Positions 17,084 to 26,279 are shown, counted from the first letter of the stretch. The stretch is DNA of 64,000 nucleotides from Maribacter spongiicola (GCF_004364165.1 NZ_SOAY01000011.1:310001-374000); one strand, 5' to 3'. Notes: generated by a model from the sequence alone, not told the origin. Translations and numbers: made by a program.

Positions 17084-18121
17084 TTACATTTTGCTTGCAG
17101 CTTGTTTATTTGGTTTCTGAATACCATATTGCTGTTTATACATTTTTACGATAATTAGAAATAGATTGATAATTAACGGACCAAAAATGAGTCCAACAAA
17201 TCCAAATAACGGTATACCAATTAAAACGCCTATTAAGGTAACCAACGGGTGAGTGCTATCTAATTTTTTAAGTACAAATAATCGGATAACATTATCGGTC
17301 ATACCTACAACTAAAATGCCGTAAAGTAGAATTCCCCAAGCTTGAAAGTCATCTCCGCTGGCTAGACTCAATACAAACACCGGAAAAATACCAATAAACG
17401 TGCCTATAAACGGAATCATAGATCCAACGGTTACAATTACAAACCAAAATAAGGGATTTTCTACACCGAATACGAAAAACCCGATTAACGCTATAATACC
17501 TTGAGCGATAGCTACTAATGGTATTGCTATGGCATTTGAACGTACCACGCTATCAATTTCTTTACCTAGAGTAATTAAATTCTTATTGCTTAAGGGAATG
17601 TATTCTAAAAGAGATTCTTTTAATTGTTTCGGACTTTTTAGCATGTAATAAAGCAGAAATAATAAAATACCTAGAGAAATTAATATATTAAATGTGCCGC
17701 TTGCAAAACCTGAAAGATTTTCTGTTAACCAACCCGATGCTTGTTCTGGATCGATGGCAGAAGAAATATCATATTGAACATACTTTTCTAATTGAAATAA
17801 TTGCTGTTTAAAGGCTTTAGTAACTTGTTCAGATTTATCCGCGAAATCTGCCAATTGCGAACTTAGCATAAAACCAGCGCCGGTTAAGGGAATAAAAATA
17901 CCTATGAATGAAGCTAAAATTAGAAGCATCGCCGCCCATGATCTTTTTAATCCTTTATTAATTAATTTGAGCATCCATTTTCTAAGTACAACATAAAGGG
18001 TAAGTGCCCCCAGTACACCAGATATGTAAGGCAGCATATACTTTATAATGAGTCCGCCTAGAAAAACTATCAATGATAGTATAATAAGCTGTCTAAGAAT
18101 TTTATGGTTGATTTTTTTCAT
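17084..18121 (-). CDS. AI-2E family transporter (PerM/YdiK-like)
   Basis: A 345-residue membrane protein with about eight helices. The N-terminal pair encloses LGGLIIKYMLPYISGVLGA, and the C-terminal signature includes VGSMIPFIGTFIGIFPV and PLVTLIGVLIGIPLFGFVGLI, as in the AI-2E/UPF0118 family. Members move varied substrates (autoinducer-2, Na+/H+), so the substrate here is unknown. It is transcribed alone from 18121. Confidence 0.9.
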   Translation of the reverse strand: MKKINHKILRQLIILSLIVFLGGLIIKYMLPYISGVLGALTLYVVLRKWMLKLINKGLKRSWAAMLLILASFIGIFIPLTGAGFMLSSQLADFADKSEQVTKAFKQQLFQLEKYVQYDISSAIDPEQASGWLTENLSGFASGTFNILISLGILLFLLYYMLKSPKQLKESLLEYIPLSNKNLITLGKEIDSVVRSNAIAIPLVAIAQGIIALIGFFVFGVENPLFWFVIVTVGSMIPFIGTFIGIFPVFVLSLASGDDFQAWGILLYGILVVGMTDNVIRLFVLKKLDSTHPLVTLIGVLIGIPLFGFVGLIFGPLIINLFLIIVKMYKQQYGIQKPNKQAASKM

Positions 18122-18264
18122 GATGTTCGTTTGAAAGTAGATTGATTGCCGGTCGAAAATTAAGATTATACGCTAAGGTTCATTAACTCACTTCAATTTT
18201 TTAGTAGTTCTAAAATGATTCATGTAGATATGAACTAAAACCTAATTAACTTTAAGGCATATTT

Positions 18265-19131
18265 ATGCATTTAAAAGAAACACATAGCGTACCTGAAGAA
18301 ATATCACCTTTGAGGTTACAGGAATATGGGGTAGGGATATTTCAGCGAATATCAACTAAATCTGCGTTAAAGAAGGCTATTAAGAAAGAGTTGGTGCTGG
18401 TTGATGGTATTGTGGCTACTACTGCGACTATGATTGTTGGTGGGGAGAGCATAGTGTATCTGCATCCATCAGAAAATAGAAAAAAAACAAGACTCATTTT
18501 AAATCTTGATGTAATTTATGAAGATGAGTACTTGGCTGTAATCAATAAACCTGCTGGAATATTGGTTAGCGGCAACGGATTTAAAACCGTAGCCAATGCG
18601 CTTCCTCAGAATTTAAAAAAAAGTTTTGCCGTTGATGCTGTTTCTCCGCAACCAGTTCACCGTTTAGATTATGCTACTACAGGTATGCTTTTAGTGGGCA
18701 AAACAAGTAGTTCTATAATGAAGTTGAACCAGTTATTTGAACATAAAGAAATAGAGAAAATATATTATGCAGTAACTATTGGAGGTATGGATGCCGACGG
18801 AAGTATAAATAGTGATATAGATGGTAAACCTTCTAAATCTTCTTTTAAAGTTTTAAAATCAATTGTATCTGAACGCTTTATATGTCTAAACTTGGTGAAA
18901 CTGAGTCCGCATACCGGCAGAAGACATCAATTGAGAAAGCATATGTTATCTATTGGAAATCCTATTTTGGGTGATGCTACCTATTTTTTGGAGGGATTAC
19001 AGTTAAAAGGGAAAGGTTTGTATTTGCATGCGAAGTCGCTTCGGTTTCAACATCCTATTACAAATGAAGAAATACGCATATCATCTAATCTGCCTAAAAG
19101 TTTTAAGAAACTATTTACTGATATCGTATAG
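18265..19131 (+). CDS. RluA-type pseudouridine synthase
   Basis: A 288-residue enzyme that isomerises uridine to pseudouridine in rRNA or tRNA. The N-terminal S4-like RNA-binding domain (about residues 15-70, KSALKKAIKKELVLVDG) precedes the catalytic domain, where the aspartate is in HRLDYATTG near residue 135. VNKPAG-like INKPAGILVSG and HTGRRHQLRKH are also present. The exact RNA target cannot be read from the sequence. A strong bidirectional terminator follows. Confidence 0.9.
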   Translation: MHLKETHSVPEEISPLRLQEYGVGIFQRISTKSALKKAIKKELVLVDGIVATTATMIVGGESIVYLHPSENRKKTRLILNLDVIYEDEYLAVINKPAGILVSGNGFKTVANALPQNLKKSFAVDAVSPQPVHRLDYATTGMLLVGKTSSSIMKLNQLFEHKEIEKIYYAVTIGGMDADGSINSDIDGKPSKSSFKVLKSIVSERFICLNLVKLSPHTGRRHQLRKHMLSIGNPILGDATYFLEGLQLKGKGLYLHAKSLRFQHPITNEEIRISSNLPKSFKKLFTDIV

Positions 19132-19143
19132 ATGTACTAACCG

Positions 19144-19180
19144 AAAAAGCGCCGCAGTGATTAAATCACTACGGCGCTTT
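19144..19180. terminator. Bidirectional terminator (RluA-type gene / Arg-Ser-rich gene)
   Basis: Arms AAAGCGCCG (19146-19154) and CGGCGCTTT (19172-19180), with a second stem AGTGAT/ATCACT after one mismatch. A and T runs flank it, so it can work for both convergent genes. Confidence 0.92.
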
Positions 19181-19206
19181 ACAACTAACCAACCTAAAAA
19201 CTTATT

Positions 19207-20418
19207 TTAATTTCTTCTGCTACTTCTAGTCGCTGAACTTGTTCTTGAACTAGAGCTTCTTGACGGAGCTTTGCTTACCGACCTAGAGCTTGAACTTCTG
19301 CTTACTGTACTTCTAACTGGGCTCTGAGTTGCTTTTCTAGCTACGGTACTGCTTCGTTGAGTACGAGTATTTGATGCAGTTCTAGTGTTCGTACTTCTAC
19401 TAGCAGGTTTGTTATACGTAGTTTTACTTCTTTTTACGGTCGTACTTCTTGGTGTACTGGTTACTTCTCTTTTAGTAACTGTTCTACTTGGTGTGCTACG
19501 TATTGCCGAATTATTACTTCTCTTAACCGTACTATTATTCGATGAACTTCTAGTAGCTGTTCTATTTTGAGCAGTTCTGCCATTATTGGTATTGCTACGT
19601 TTTACAGTAGTTGATCTATTTACTGTTGAGTTTCTGTTTGCTCTTGCTGTATTGTTAGACGCTAAACTTCTGTTGGTTCTTAGTCCGTTATCTCTTCTTG
19701 CAACACTTCTATTACTTCTGTAATCGTTATTTCGAACTGCAACTCGCTTATCATTTCTGTAAATAGTAGATCTGTTATTTCTAGCATTGTCATATCTATG
19801 TTGTCTACCGATATTTACATAAGCCTTTCTATAATTGTTTCTATATGGGCTATAGTAAGAATATCTTACTGGTGTATAATACCTTCTGTATGGGGTAGTG
19901 TATACAAAGCTAAAACCTACTGCTGGTCTTACAAACCATCTATGAAATGGACGGTATACATAGTTTCTGTTATATATGTTGATATAACCAGTATGGTAAT
20001 CATAAAAACCACGGTTGTTATAGAATACATTCATTTGACCAACACTACGTACACGGTTATTTCTATAGTTGATATCTACATCGCCAATCTGACTTACACG
20101 ACCATAATAGTCATAATAAATAGGTACATTTTCAACTTGAATTACCGCACCGTAATCATCATATTGTGCAAACGGACTATAATCATAACCAGAGTTAAAC
20201 GTTACACCGTTTTTGCGTCCTGAAACTTGATTTTCAATATAAAAATCAAATTCGCCATCTGGGTAAACAGAAAATGTAATTCCGTTTTCTATAAAAATAA
20301 ATGAGTTTTCGTATCGATAAGTATTGCTGTTGGCAACCTTATCTTCACTAATACCTGTAGCGAAAACACCTGTGGTGCTAAAAATCATCGCTGAAAAAAG
20401 GAGTATAAAGTTCTTCAT
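19207..20418 (-). CDS. Secreted Tyr-rich/Arg-Ser-Thr-rich low-complexity protein
   Basis: A 403-residue protein of no recognised function. The signal peptide is NFILLFSAMIFSTTGVFA. Residues about 30-200 are Tyr/Phe/Asn-rich with short repeats of the type DY.GxVxxIGxVxIxY. From about residue 205 to the end (RSSRRN) the chain is almost only Arg, Ser, Thr, Asn and Lys, strongly basic and surely disordered. No Cys and no sorting domain (type IX CTD) are visible. Similar N-terminal modules exist as hypothetical proteins in Flavobacteriaceae. It may bind polyanions such as LPS, DNA or extracellular polysaccharide; that is a guess from charge. Antisense ORFs over it are shadows of its low-complexity composition. 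Confidence 0.8.
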   Translation of the reverse strand: MKNFILLFSAMIFSTTGVFATGISEDKVANSNTYRYENSFIFIENGITFSVYPDGEFDFYIENQVSGRKNGVTFNSGYDYSPFAQYDDYGAVIQVENVPIYYDYYGRVSQIGDVDINYRNNRVRSVGQMNVFYNNRGFYDYHTGYINIYNRNYVYRPFHRWFVRPAVGFSFVYTTPYRRYYTPVRYSYYSPYRNNYRKAYVNIGRQHRYDNARNNRSTIYRNDKRVAVRNNDYRSNRSVARRDNGLRTNRSLASNNTARANRNSTVNRSTTVKRSNTNNGRTAQNRTATRSSSNNSTVKRSNNSAIRSTPSRTVTKREVTSTPRSTTVKRSKTTYNKPASRSTNTRTASNTRTQRSSTVARKATQSPVRSTVSRSSSSRSVSKAPSRSSSSRTSSATRSSRRN

Positions 20419-20502
20419 AATATAAGGTTTAAATCTGCCCCTTAGGCAGTTGTTCTAAATGTAATTATTTACATTCTCTTAGTACATTACAAACAGCGTG
20501 CC

Positions 20503-20545
20503 AAAAAACAAAACCTTTGATTATGCAATTGATAATCAAAGGTTT
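20503..20545 (-). terminator. Terminator of uvrA
   Basis: A perfect 14-bp stem (20511-20524 with 20532-20545, starting AAACCTTTGATTAT) with a 7-base loop. On the minus strand it is followed by TGTTTTTTGG. It lies 34 bases after the uvrA stop. Confidence 0.88.
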
Positions 20546-20578
20546 AAATATAAAAATGAAATTTTATTTTTAGATTTT

Positions 20579-23359
20579 CTAATTTAATTTCTCTTTTAAA
20601 TAGCTTGCGGTATACGATTTTTTATTTTTTGCAACCTCTTCAGGGGTGCCCTCAGCAAGTAGTTGTCCGCCATTTTCACCACCACCTGGTCCGAGATCAA
20701 TGATGTAATCAGCACATTTTATAAGTTCGATATTATGCTCGATGACCACAATAGAATGTCCTTTTTTAATAAGGGCATTAAATGATTTCAATAATTTTTG
20801 AATATCGTGAAAGTGTAATCCGGTGGTTGGCTCATCAAAAATAAATAGTGCTTTGTCTTTTGTGCTTCCTTTAATTAAGAATGATGCCAGTTTAATACGT
20901 TGCGCTTCACCACCTGATAGGGTAGAAGATGACTGCCCTAAAGTTACATACCCCAAACCTACATCTTGTAAAGGTTTTAATTTGGTAACAATCTTAGTCT
21001 GCTCTCCGGTTTCAAAAAATTGAATAGCATCGTCAATAGTCATATTAAGAACATCATCAATATTGGCATTATTGAAAGTAACTTCTAATACTTCTTTTTT
21101 AAATCTTTTGCCGCCGCAAGTTTCACATTCTAAATGCACATCGGCCATAAACTGCATTTCTACCGTAATTTCACCTTCACCTTTACATTTCTCGCATCGA
21201 CCGCCATCTACATTAAAAGAAAAATGCTTGGCTTGGTAATTTCTGATTTTACTTAATTTTTGATTGGCATATAGATTTCTAATATCATCATATGCCTTTA
21301 TATAGGTAACAGGGTTAGACCGTGATGATCTACCGATAGGGTTTTGATCAACAAACTCTGCATGTTTTATATGATTGTATTTACCCTCTACCGATGTATG
21401 CTGACCAGCCTTTTCACCATAGCCACCAGTTTCTTTTAATATAATAGGATACAGTAATTTCTTTACCAAGGTACTTTTGCCACTACCAGATACTCCTGTA
21501 ACCACAGTAAGCATGTCTAGCGGAAATGTAACATTGATATTTTTAAGGTTATGTTCACGTACACCTTTAATAGTTATATGATTTTTAGAAGTTCTGCGTT
21601 CTTTCGGAACCTTTATTTCCATTGAACCATTTAAATACTGTGCGGTAAGCGATTTCGATTTCAGAATTTCACTTAGCGTACCTTGTGCAACAACCTCACC
21701 ACCATGTGTACCAGCTTCAGGACCTATATCGATGACCATATCGGCAGCTTTCATAATGTCTTCATCATGTTCGACCACTATTACGGTATTTCCTAAATTT
21801 CGTAGCGATATTAAAACTTCTATTAGGTTTTCGGTATCTCTCGGGTGCAAACCTATACTGGGCTCATCTAAAATATACATAGAGCCTACCAAGCTACTAC
21901 CTAATGAGGTTGCTAAATTTATTCGTTGACTTTCCCCACCAGATAAAGTATTCGATTTTCTATTTATAGTCAAGTAGTTTAGTCCTACTTTATTTAAGAA
22001 GCTTAATCTGGTATTTATTTCAATTAAAAGTCTCTTAGCAATTGTAGCATCATTTTCATTTAGTTGAAGCTCATTAAAGAAAACAATCAATTTTTCAATA
22101 GAAAGACCTACTAACGATGAAATAGATGCTCCGCCAACTTTTACGTAATCTGTTTCTGGGCGTAGACGTTTACCGTTACACACATTACATTTTGTTTTGC
22201 CTCTATATCTAGAGAGCATCACTCTGTTCTGTATCTTATAACTTTTCTCTTCCAACATTCCGAAGAACTTATGAAGACCTATAAAATGTGCATTACCGTC
22301 CCAAACCAATTGTCGTTGGGCCTCAGAAAGTTCAAACCAAGGCTTGTGGATAGGAAAATCGAACTTGTAAGCAGAGTTTACCAATTGGTCTCTGTAGAAA
22401 CTCATACTTTCACCTCTCCAAGCAAAAATAGCATTCTCAAATACAGATAAAGCAGTATTGGGTACTACTAAATCTTCATCTATACCTATTACATCACCAT
22501 AACCTTCACATTTTGGGCATGCTCCATAGGGGTTGTTGAAACTAAATAGGTGAACATTAGGCTCCAGAAAGGTCATGCCATCCAGCTCAAACTTATTACT
22601 GAAAGGCGTTTGTATACCGTCTGCCAATTCTTCAATAATACATTCGCCCTTACCTTCAAAGAAAGCCGTATCAACAGCATTAGCCAATCGATTATAAAAA
22701 TCTTCATCCTCTTTGGTAATAATTCGATCGATAACCAAGTCGAACTTTTTACCAATATTTTTGGGTGCCTGGTCTATTCGCAGTACTTCATTTTTATGCT
22801 TAATACGTGCATATCCTTGTTTAGAAAATAACTCTAAAGACTTTAAAGCATCTCTATCATCACGAATGGTAATAGGGGCTAAAAGCAATAGTTTTGCACC
22901 TTCACCATATGTCTTCACATGATTAACAACGTCTGTAACGGTATGTTTTTTTACTTCTTTTCCAGAAATAGGAGAGAAGGTCTTACCGATACGAGCATAT
23001 AAAAGTTTTATGTAATCATATATCTCAGTAGTGGTACCTACCGTTGATCTAGGGTTGGTAGAGTTTACCTTTTGCTCTATGGCAATTGCCGGTGCAATGC
23101 CTTTAATATAATCGACCTTTGGTTTATCGAGTTTACCTAAGAACTGCCTTGCATATGAAGAAAGACTTTCTACATATCGTCTTTGACCTTCTGCATATAA
23201 GGTATCAAAAGCTAAACTAGATTTACCAGAACCAGATAAACCTGTAATTACTACAAGTTTATTTCGTGGAATTACAACATCTATATTTTTAAGGTTATGC
23301 AGTTTTGCCCCTTTAATTATGATGTTTTCTTTCGGATTTACTTCGGTGAGTGTAGGCAT
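20579..23359 (-). CDS. uvrA: Excinuclease ABC subunit A
   Basis: The 926-residue damage-recognition ATPase of nucleotide excision repair. Both ABC modules are complete: Walker [15 protein letters not shown] (near residue 40) and [13 protein letters not shown] (near 630), with signatures LSGGESQRI and LSGGEAQRI. Zinc-finger cysteine pairs are visible in [18 protein letters not shown] and [17 protein letters not shown]. The length is normal for UvrA. It is divergent from the first ECF sigma gene across a 240-base gap and has its own terminator. uvrB and uvrC are not in the window. Confidence 0.97.
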   Translation of the reverse strand: MPTLTEVNPKENIIIKGAKLHNLKNIDVVIPRNKLVVITGLSGSGKSSLAFDTLYAEGQRRYVESLSSYARQFLGKLDKPKVDYIKGIAPAIAIEQKVNSTNPRSTVGTTTEIYDYIKLLYARIGKTFSPISGKEVKKHTVTDVVNHVKTYGEGAKLLLLAPITIRDDRDALKSLELFSKQGYARIKHKNEVLRIDQAPKNIGKKFDLVIDRIITKEDEDFYNRLANAVDTAFFEGKGECIIEELADGIQTPFSNKFELDGMTFLEPNVHLFSFNNPYGACPKCEGYGDVIGIDEDLVVPNTALSVFENAIFAWRGESMSFYRDQLVNSAYKFDFPIHKPWFELSEAQRQLVWDGNAHFIGLHKFFGMLEEKSYKIQNRVMLSRYRGKTKCNVCNGKRLRPETDYVKVGGASISSLVGLSIEKLIVFFNELQLNENDATIAKRLLIEINTRLSFLNKVGLNYLTINRKSNTLSGGESQRINLATSLGSSLVGSMYILDEPSIGLHPRDTENLIEVLISLRNLGNTVIVVEHDEDIMKAADMVIDIGPEAGTHGGEVVAQGTLSEILKSKSLTAQYLNGSMEIKVPKERRTSKNHITIKGVREHNLKNINVTFPLDMLTVVTGVSGSGKSTLVKKLLYPIILKETGGYGEKAGQHTSVEGKYNHIKHAEFVDQNPIGRSSRSNPVTYIKAYDDIRNLYANQKLSKIRNYQAKHFSFNVDGGRCEKCKGEGEITVEMQFMADVHLECETCGGKRFKKEVLEVTFNNANIDDVLNMTIDDAIQFFETGEQTKIVTKLKPLQDVGLGYVTLGQSSSTLSGGEAQRIKLASFLIKGSTKDKALFIFDEPTTGLHFHDIQKLLKSFNALIKKGHSIVVIEHNIELIKCADYIIDLGPGGGENGGQLLAEGTPEEVAKNKKSYTASYLKEKLN

Positions 23360-23475
23360 ACAAATATCTAAGGATACAAAGATACGCTTTGACTTATTTC
23401 TGAACTAAAAAATGCCAGTTATCTAAAAATAGTAGAAGAAATTTTCACATTATTATAAGAGTATTTATTTTTTTA

Positions 23476-23483
23476 TATCTTTG
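23476..23483 (+). promoter_or_regulatory. Putative -7 element (TATCTTTG) of the first ECF sigma gene
   Basis: TATCTTTG matches TAnnTTTG, which suggests transcription by the housekeeping sigma factor. The ATG at 23603 would then have a leader of about 115 bases. Confidence 0.45.
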
Positions 23484-23602
23484 GGATCTCATAAAAATTC
23501 AATTAGCCTATAACGCAACATTACTTTTAAAAGTTAGAATTTAACCACAAGACCCTAATTCATTAGAATTTGGGGCTGCATTTTAACCCTATAAGTAACG
23601 TT

Positions 23603-24184
23603 ATGGTAGTACAAATTGAAGATTCCCAATTAGTAAAACAATACATTCAAGGAGATGAACGAGCGATCGAAGCCCTAATCAATCGTCATAATTCTCGCTT
23701 AACAGGTTTTATCTACTCTAAAGTAGGTGACCGCGAACTTACCGAAGACATTTTTCAAGATACATTTATGAAAGTTATACGTACCCTTAAAAAAGGTGCC
23801 TATAATGAAGAAGGTAAATTTTTACCTTGGGTAATGCGAATTGCGCATAACTTGGTTATAGACCATTTTAGAAAGCACAATAGAATGCCAATGTATAATA
23901 GTAAAGAAAGCTATAATATATTTTCATTACTTGGTGATGACAAGTTGAATGCAGAAAAGCAATTGATCAAAGAACAAATTGATTCTGATTTACTTCGTAT
24001 GATCAAAGAGCTGCCAGAAGATCAACAAGAAGTTTTAGAGATGCGTATATATAAGGATATGAGCTTTAAGGAAATTTCTGATAATACAGGTGTGAGTATT
24101 AATACTGCTCTAGGCAGAATGCGCTACGCTTTAATTAACTTGAGAAAGCTGGTAGAGGCCAATAATATAGTTTTAACGAATTAA
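23603..24184 (+). CDS. ECF-type RNA polymerase sigma factor, copy 1
   Basis: A 193-residue sigma-70 family ECF factor. Region 2 (about residues 18-85) includes TEDIFQDTFMKVI and FLPWVMRIAHNLVIDHFR; region 4 (about 130-190) includes LPEDQQEVLEMRIYKDMSFKEIS and the HTH. The start at 23603 (MVVQIEDSQ) aligns exactly with the paralogue at 24805 (MKLQIEDSE) and gives the same length; an upstream start in a 5' extension is unlikely. The two sigma factors are about three-quarters identical by eye. No anti-sigma gene of the usual membrane type lies nearby. Instead a 47-codon ORF starts 74 bases downstream. Confidence 0.93.
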   Translation: MVVQIEDSQLVKQYIQGDERAIEALINRHNSRLTGFIYSKVGDRELTEDIFQDTFMKVIRTLKKGAYNEEGKFLPWVMRIAHNLVIDHFRKHNRMPMYNSKESYNIFSLLGDDKLNAEKQLIKEQIDSDLLRMIKELPEDQQEVLEMRIYKDMSFKEISDNTGVSINTALGRMRYALINLRKLVEANNIVLTN

Positions 24185-24258
24185 TTGGTCGCAGGTCGAG
24201 TGGATCTACTATCTTCATACTTGTGTCGTTCTTTAGATGAACCTAAACAACACCTAGC

Positions 24259-24402
24259 ATGGAAAAATTATACACAACAGATCAGAATAAAACCAAATTA
24301 GTAAAAGCAAAGCCGGAAACAATTCAGTTTTTGCTTTCTTATTCTAAATCTTTAAATATAACAGAAGTAGACGGATTGCAGTTTGAGAGTAATTTAAACT
24401 AA
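24259..24402 (+). CDS. 47-aa protein following ECF sigma copy 1
   Basis: A small ORF encoding 47 residues, starting MEKLYTTDQN and ending LQFESNLN. It was accepted because an ORF of exactly the same length occurs at the same place after the second sigma gene, aligns without gaps, and is identical at 23 of 47 positions by hand count. Shared parts are MEK(L/I)Y at the start, TI(Q/N)FLLSYS at residues 21-29, and a C-terminal F-E-x-x-L-N. It is acidic towards the end and has no membrane segment or signal peptide. A terminator follows 24 bases after the stop. Its function is unknown; a sigma partner or regulator is suggested by context only. Confidence 0.72.
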   Translation: MEKLYTTDQNKTKLVKAKPETIQFLLSYSKSLNITEVDGLQFESNLN

Positions 24403-24426
24403 AACAGTCTTTACATATATATATAT

Positions 24427-24455
24427 AAACCCTTAAGCTTTGCTTAAGGGTTTTT
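24427..24455 (+). terminator. Terminator after sigma copy 1 / 47-aa gene
   Basis: A perfect 12-bp stem AAACCCTTAAGC (24427-24438) / GCTTAAGGGTTT (24442-24453), loop TTT, T run to 24455. It closes the two-gene unit, which supports that the small ORF belongs to the sigma transcript. Confidence 0.93.
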
Positions 24456-24804
24456 CTGTTTTAAAAAGGCTTATTTCTATTATTTACTGCCGGTAAACAT
24501 TGTTTTGCTTGTAAGGCAACCTAGTTTTATATATCATATTATTTTTAAGTATTGTAATACAGGGCTAATAATTAAAGGCATTTACATCATTTTAACCTTT
24601 CCTACAATTTGCCGCTGAACTTTCTGAAATACTATTTATTGTATCGAAACATACTTTTTCGATGTTTCACATCAAAAAAGCGCAGTTTGACAACATACTT
24701 TTTCTCACAGCCCCCCTTTTATCTAGTTTTATATCAGAAATAAGAAACAAACCAATTAACTAACAAGATTTTCCCAATCTTAACCAATAAAGAAAATAAC
24801 TCGT
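24456..24804 (+). promoter_or_regulatory. Upstream region of ECF sigma copy 2 with 13-bp direct repeats
   Basis: About 350 bases without a gene. It contains two exact copies of AACATACTTTTTC (24648-24660 and 24692-24704, 44 bases apart) and two CTAGTTTTATAT motifs (near 24520 and 24724). No clean TAnnTTTG is seen in front of 24805, unlike sigma copy 1, so the second copy may use another promoter type, possibly autoregulated. Confidence 0.4.
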
Positions 24805-25386
24805 ATGAAACTACAAATTGAAGACTCAGAATTAGTTAAGGATTATATCAACGGTAACGAAGGTGCCCTTGAAATTTTAATTAACAGACACAATCAACGT
24901 ATTACTAGTTTTATCTATTCGAAGGTTTTAGATAGGGATATTACTGAAGATATTTTTCAAGATACTTTTATTAAGGTTATTAAAACTTTAAAAAGAGGTA
25001 AGTATAGTGAAGAAGGTAAATTTTTACCTTGGGTAATGAGAATTTCTCACAACCTTATTATCGATCACTTTAGAAGAAACAAAAGAATGCCAATGTTTGA
25101 AGGTAGCGATGACTTTAATATTTTCTCTGTAATAGGAGATGATAAGTTAAATGCCGAAAAACAATTAATAAAAAATCAAATCGATACTGATCTTAGACAA
25201 TTGGTTGAAGAATTACCTGACGATCAAAAAGAAGTTCTTTTAATGCGTATCTATAAGGATATGAGTTTTAAAGAGATCTCCGAAAACACTGGGGTAAGCA
25301 TTAATACTGCATTAGGGAGAATGCGTTATGCATTAATTAACCTTAGAAAAATTATAGAAAAAAACAATATCGTTCTTACCAATTAA
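24805..25386 (+). CDS. ECF-type RNA polymerase sigma factor, copy 2
   Basis: A 193-residue ECF sigma factor, the close paralogue of the gene at 23603. Region 2 has TEDIFQDTFIKVIKTL and LPWVMRISHNLIIDHFR; region 4 has LPDDQKEVLLMRIYKDMSFKEI and the identical recognition-helix segment NTGVSINTALGRMRYALINL. Because that region-4 HTH is identical in both copies, they probably read the same -35-type element and may differ in regulation or in -10 reading. A 47-codon ORF starts 72 bases after its stop, as after copy 1. No anti-sigma gene is adjacent. Confidence 0.93.
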   Translation: MKLQIEDSELVKDYINGNEGALEILINRHNQRITSFIYSKVLDRDITEDIFQDTFIKVIKTLKRGKYSEEGKFLPWVMRISHNLIIDHFRRNKRMPMFEGSDDFNIFSVIGDDKLNAEKQLIKNQIDTDLRQLVEELPDDQKEVLLMRIYKDMSFKEISENTGVSINTALGRMRYALINLRKIIEKNNIVLTN

Positions 25387-25458
25387 TTTGAGGTTGAAAA
25401 TTAAATAAACAATATTTCCAAATTTGTTGCGTTATTTTAATGTAACAACATAGGAAGT

Positions 25459-25602
25459 ATGGAAAAAATTTACTCTAATTACCAAGAACAGACCGGATTT
25501 AACAAAGTTTGTCCGAAGACAATAAACTTCTTATTGAGCTATTCACAGGCTTTATTTGAGTTTGAATACGAAGATTTAGAATTCGAAACATTTTTGAATT
25601 AA
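25459..25602 (+). CDS. 47-aa protein following ECF sigma copy 2
   Basis: The paralogue of the ORF at 24259. It has 47 residues, starts MEKIYSNYQEQT and ends EDLEFETFLN. Gapless alignment gives 23 of 47 identities, concentrated in the first five residues, in TINFLLSYSQ (21-30) and in the last eight. The C-terminal third is very acidic (EFEYEDLEFE). There is no signal peptide. The stop is directly followed by a terminator, so it is the last gene of the unit. Conservation of both length and position in the duplicated module is the evidence that this is a real gene; its role is unknown. Confidence 0.75.
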   Translation: MEKIYSNYQEQTGFNKVCPKTINFLLSYSQALFEFEYEDLEFETFLN

Positions 25603-25603
25603 T

Positions 25604-25631
25604 AAAAAAGCCCGCATTAGCGGGCTTTTTT
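25604..25631. terminator. Bidirectional terminator; its loop holds the nth stop codon
   Basis: Stem A6GCCCGC (25604-25615) / GCGGGCT6 (25620-25631) with loop ATTA. It terminates the sigma-2 unit on the plus strand. On the minus strand the nth stop codon (25617-25619) lies in the loop. Confidence 0.93.
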
Positions 25632-26279
25632 ATTTTTATAGTAGTCGTTTAGTACTGTTTTTCTACCAATAGTCTTAGTAATAATATCTTTATCCATATC
25701 CCAGCCTCTTGCCGGTGAATATTCTCGACCATACCAAATTATTTGTAAATGAAGGTCGTTCCAAATTTCTTTAGGGAATAATCGCTTTGCATCTTTTTCA
25801 GTCTGCACCACATTTTTTCCGTTGGTAAAGCCCCATCTATATAGTAATCTATGAATATGTGTATCTACAGGAAATGCCGGTATACCAAAAGCTTGCGATA
25901 CTACAACACTTGCTGTTTTATGGCCAACAGCCGGTAATTCTTCTAAATATTCTAATTCTTTTGGTACCTTCCCATTGTGTTTATCAATTAAAATATGAGA
26001 TAACCCATGAATTCCCTTGGCTTTCATTGGCGATAAACCTACAGGTTTTATAATTTCACGTATTTCTTCTACGCTTAATTTTATCATATCATACGGGTTG
26101 TCGGCTTTGGCGAATAGGAGGGGGGTAATTTTATTTACTCTCACATCAGTACTTTGTGCTGACATTAATACTGCAATTAATAACGTGTACGGATCTTTGT
26201 GATCTAGCGGCACAGGAATTTCTGGGTATAACTCTTGAAGTGTAGAAATTGTAAATGCTATTTTTTCGGCTTTCGTCAT
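25617..26279 (-). CDS. nth: Endonuclease III-like DNA glycosylase lacking the Fe-S cysteines
   Basis: A 220-residue HhH-GPD glycosylase of the endonuclease III type, acting on oxidised pyrimidines in base excision repair. The helix-hairpin-helix with the catalytic lysine reads LPAVGHKTASVV near residue 118-130, and the catalytic aspartate is in FPVDTHIHRL. The C-terminal part, where E. coli Nth binds a [4Fe-4S] cluster with C-x6-C-x2-C-x5-C, here reads GREYSPARGWDMDKD and has no cysteine at all. The fold and catalytic pair are intact, so it is likely a cluster-free member. It is divergent from bcp; the shared gap is 55 bases. Confidence 0.9.
   Translation of the reverse strand: MTKAEKIAFTISTLQELYPEIPVPLDHKDPYTLLIAVLMSAQSTDVRVNKITPLLFAKADNPYDMIKLSVEEIREIIKPVGLSPMKAKGIHGLSHILIDKHNGKVPKELEYLEELPAVGHKTASVVVSQAFGIPAFPVDTHIHRLLYRWGFTNGKNVVQTEKDAKRLFPKEIWNDLHLQIIWYGREYSPARGWDMDKDIITKTIGRKTVLNDYYKNKKAR

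Noticed and set aside
19385..20223. Plus-strand ORFs of 61 and 141 codons over the Arg/Ser-rich gene
   Set aside because: They are antisense shadows of the low-complexity gene, with Leu/Val/Ile-rich composition forced by the opposite strand, and have no start or promoter signals.
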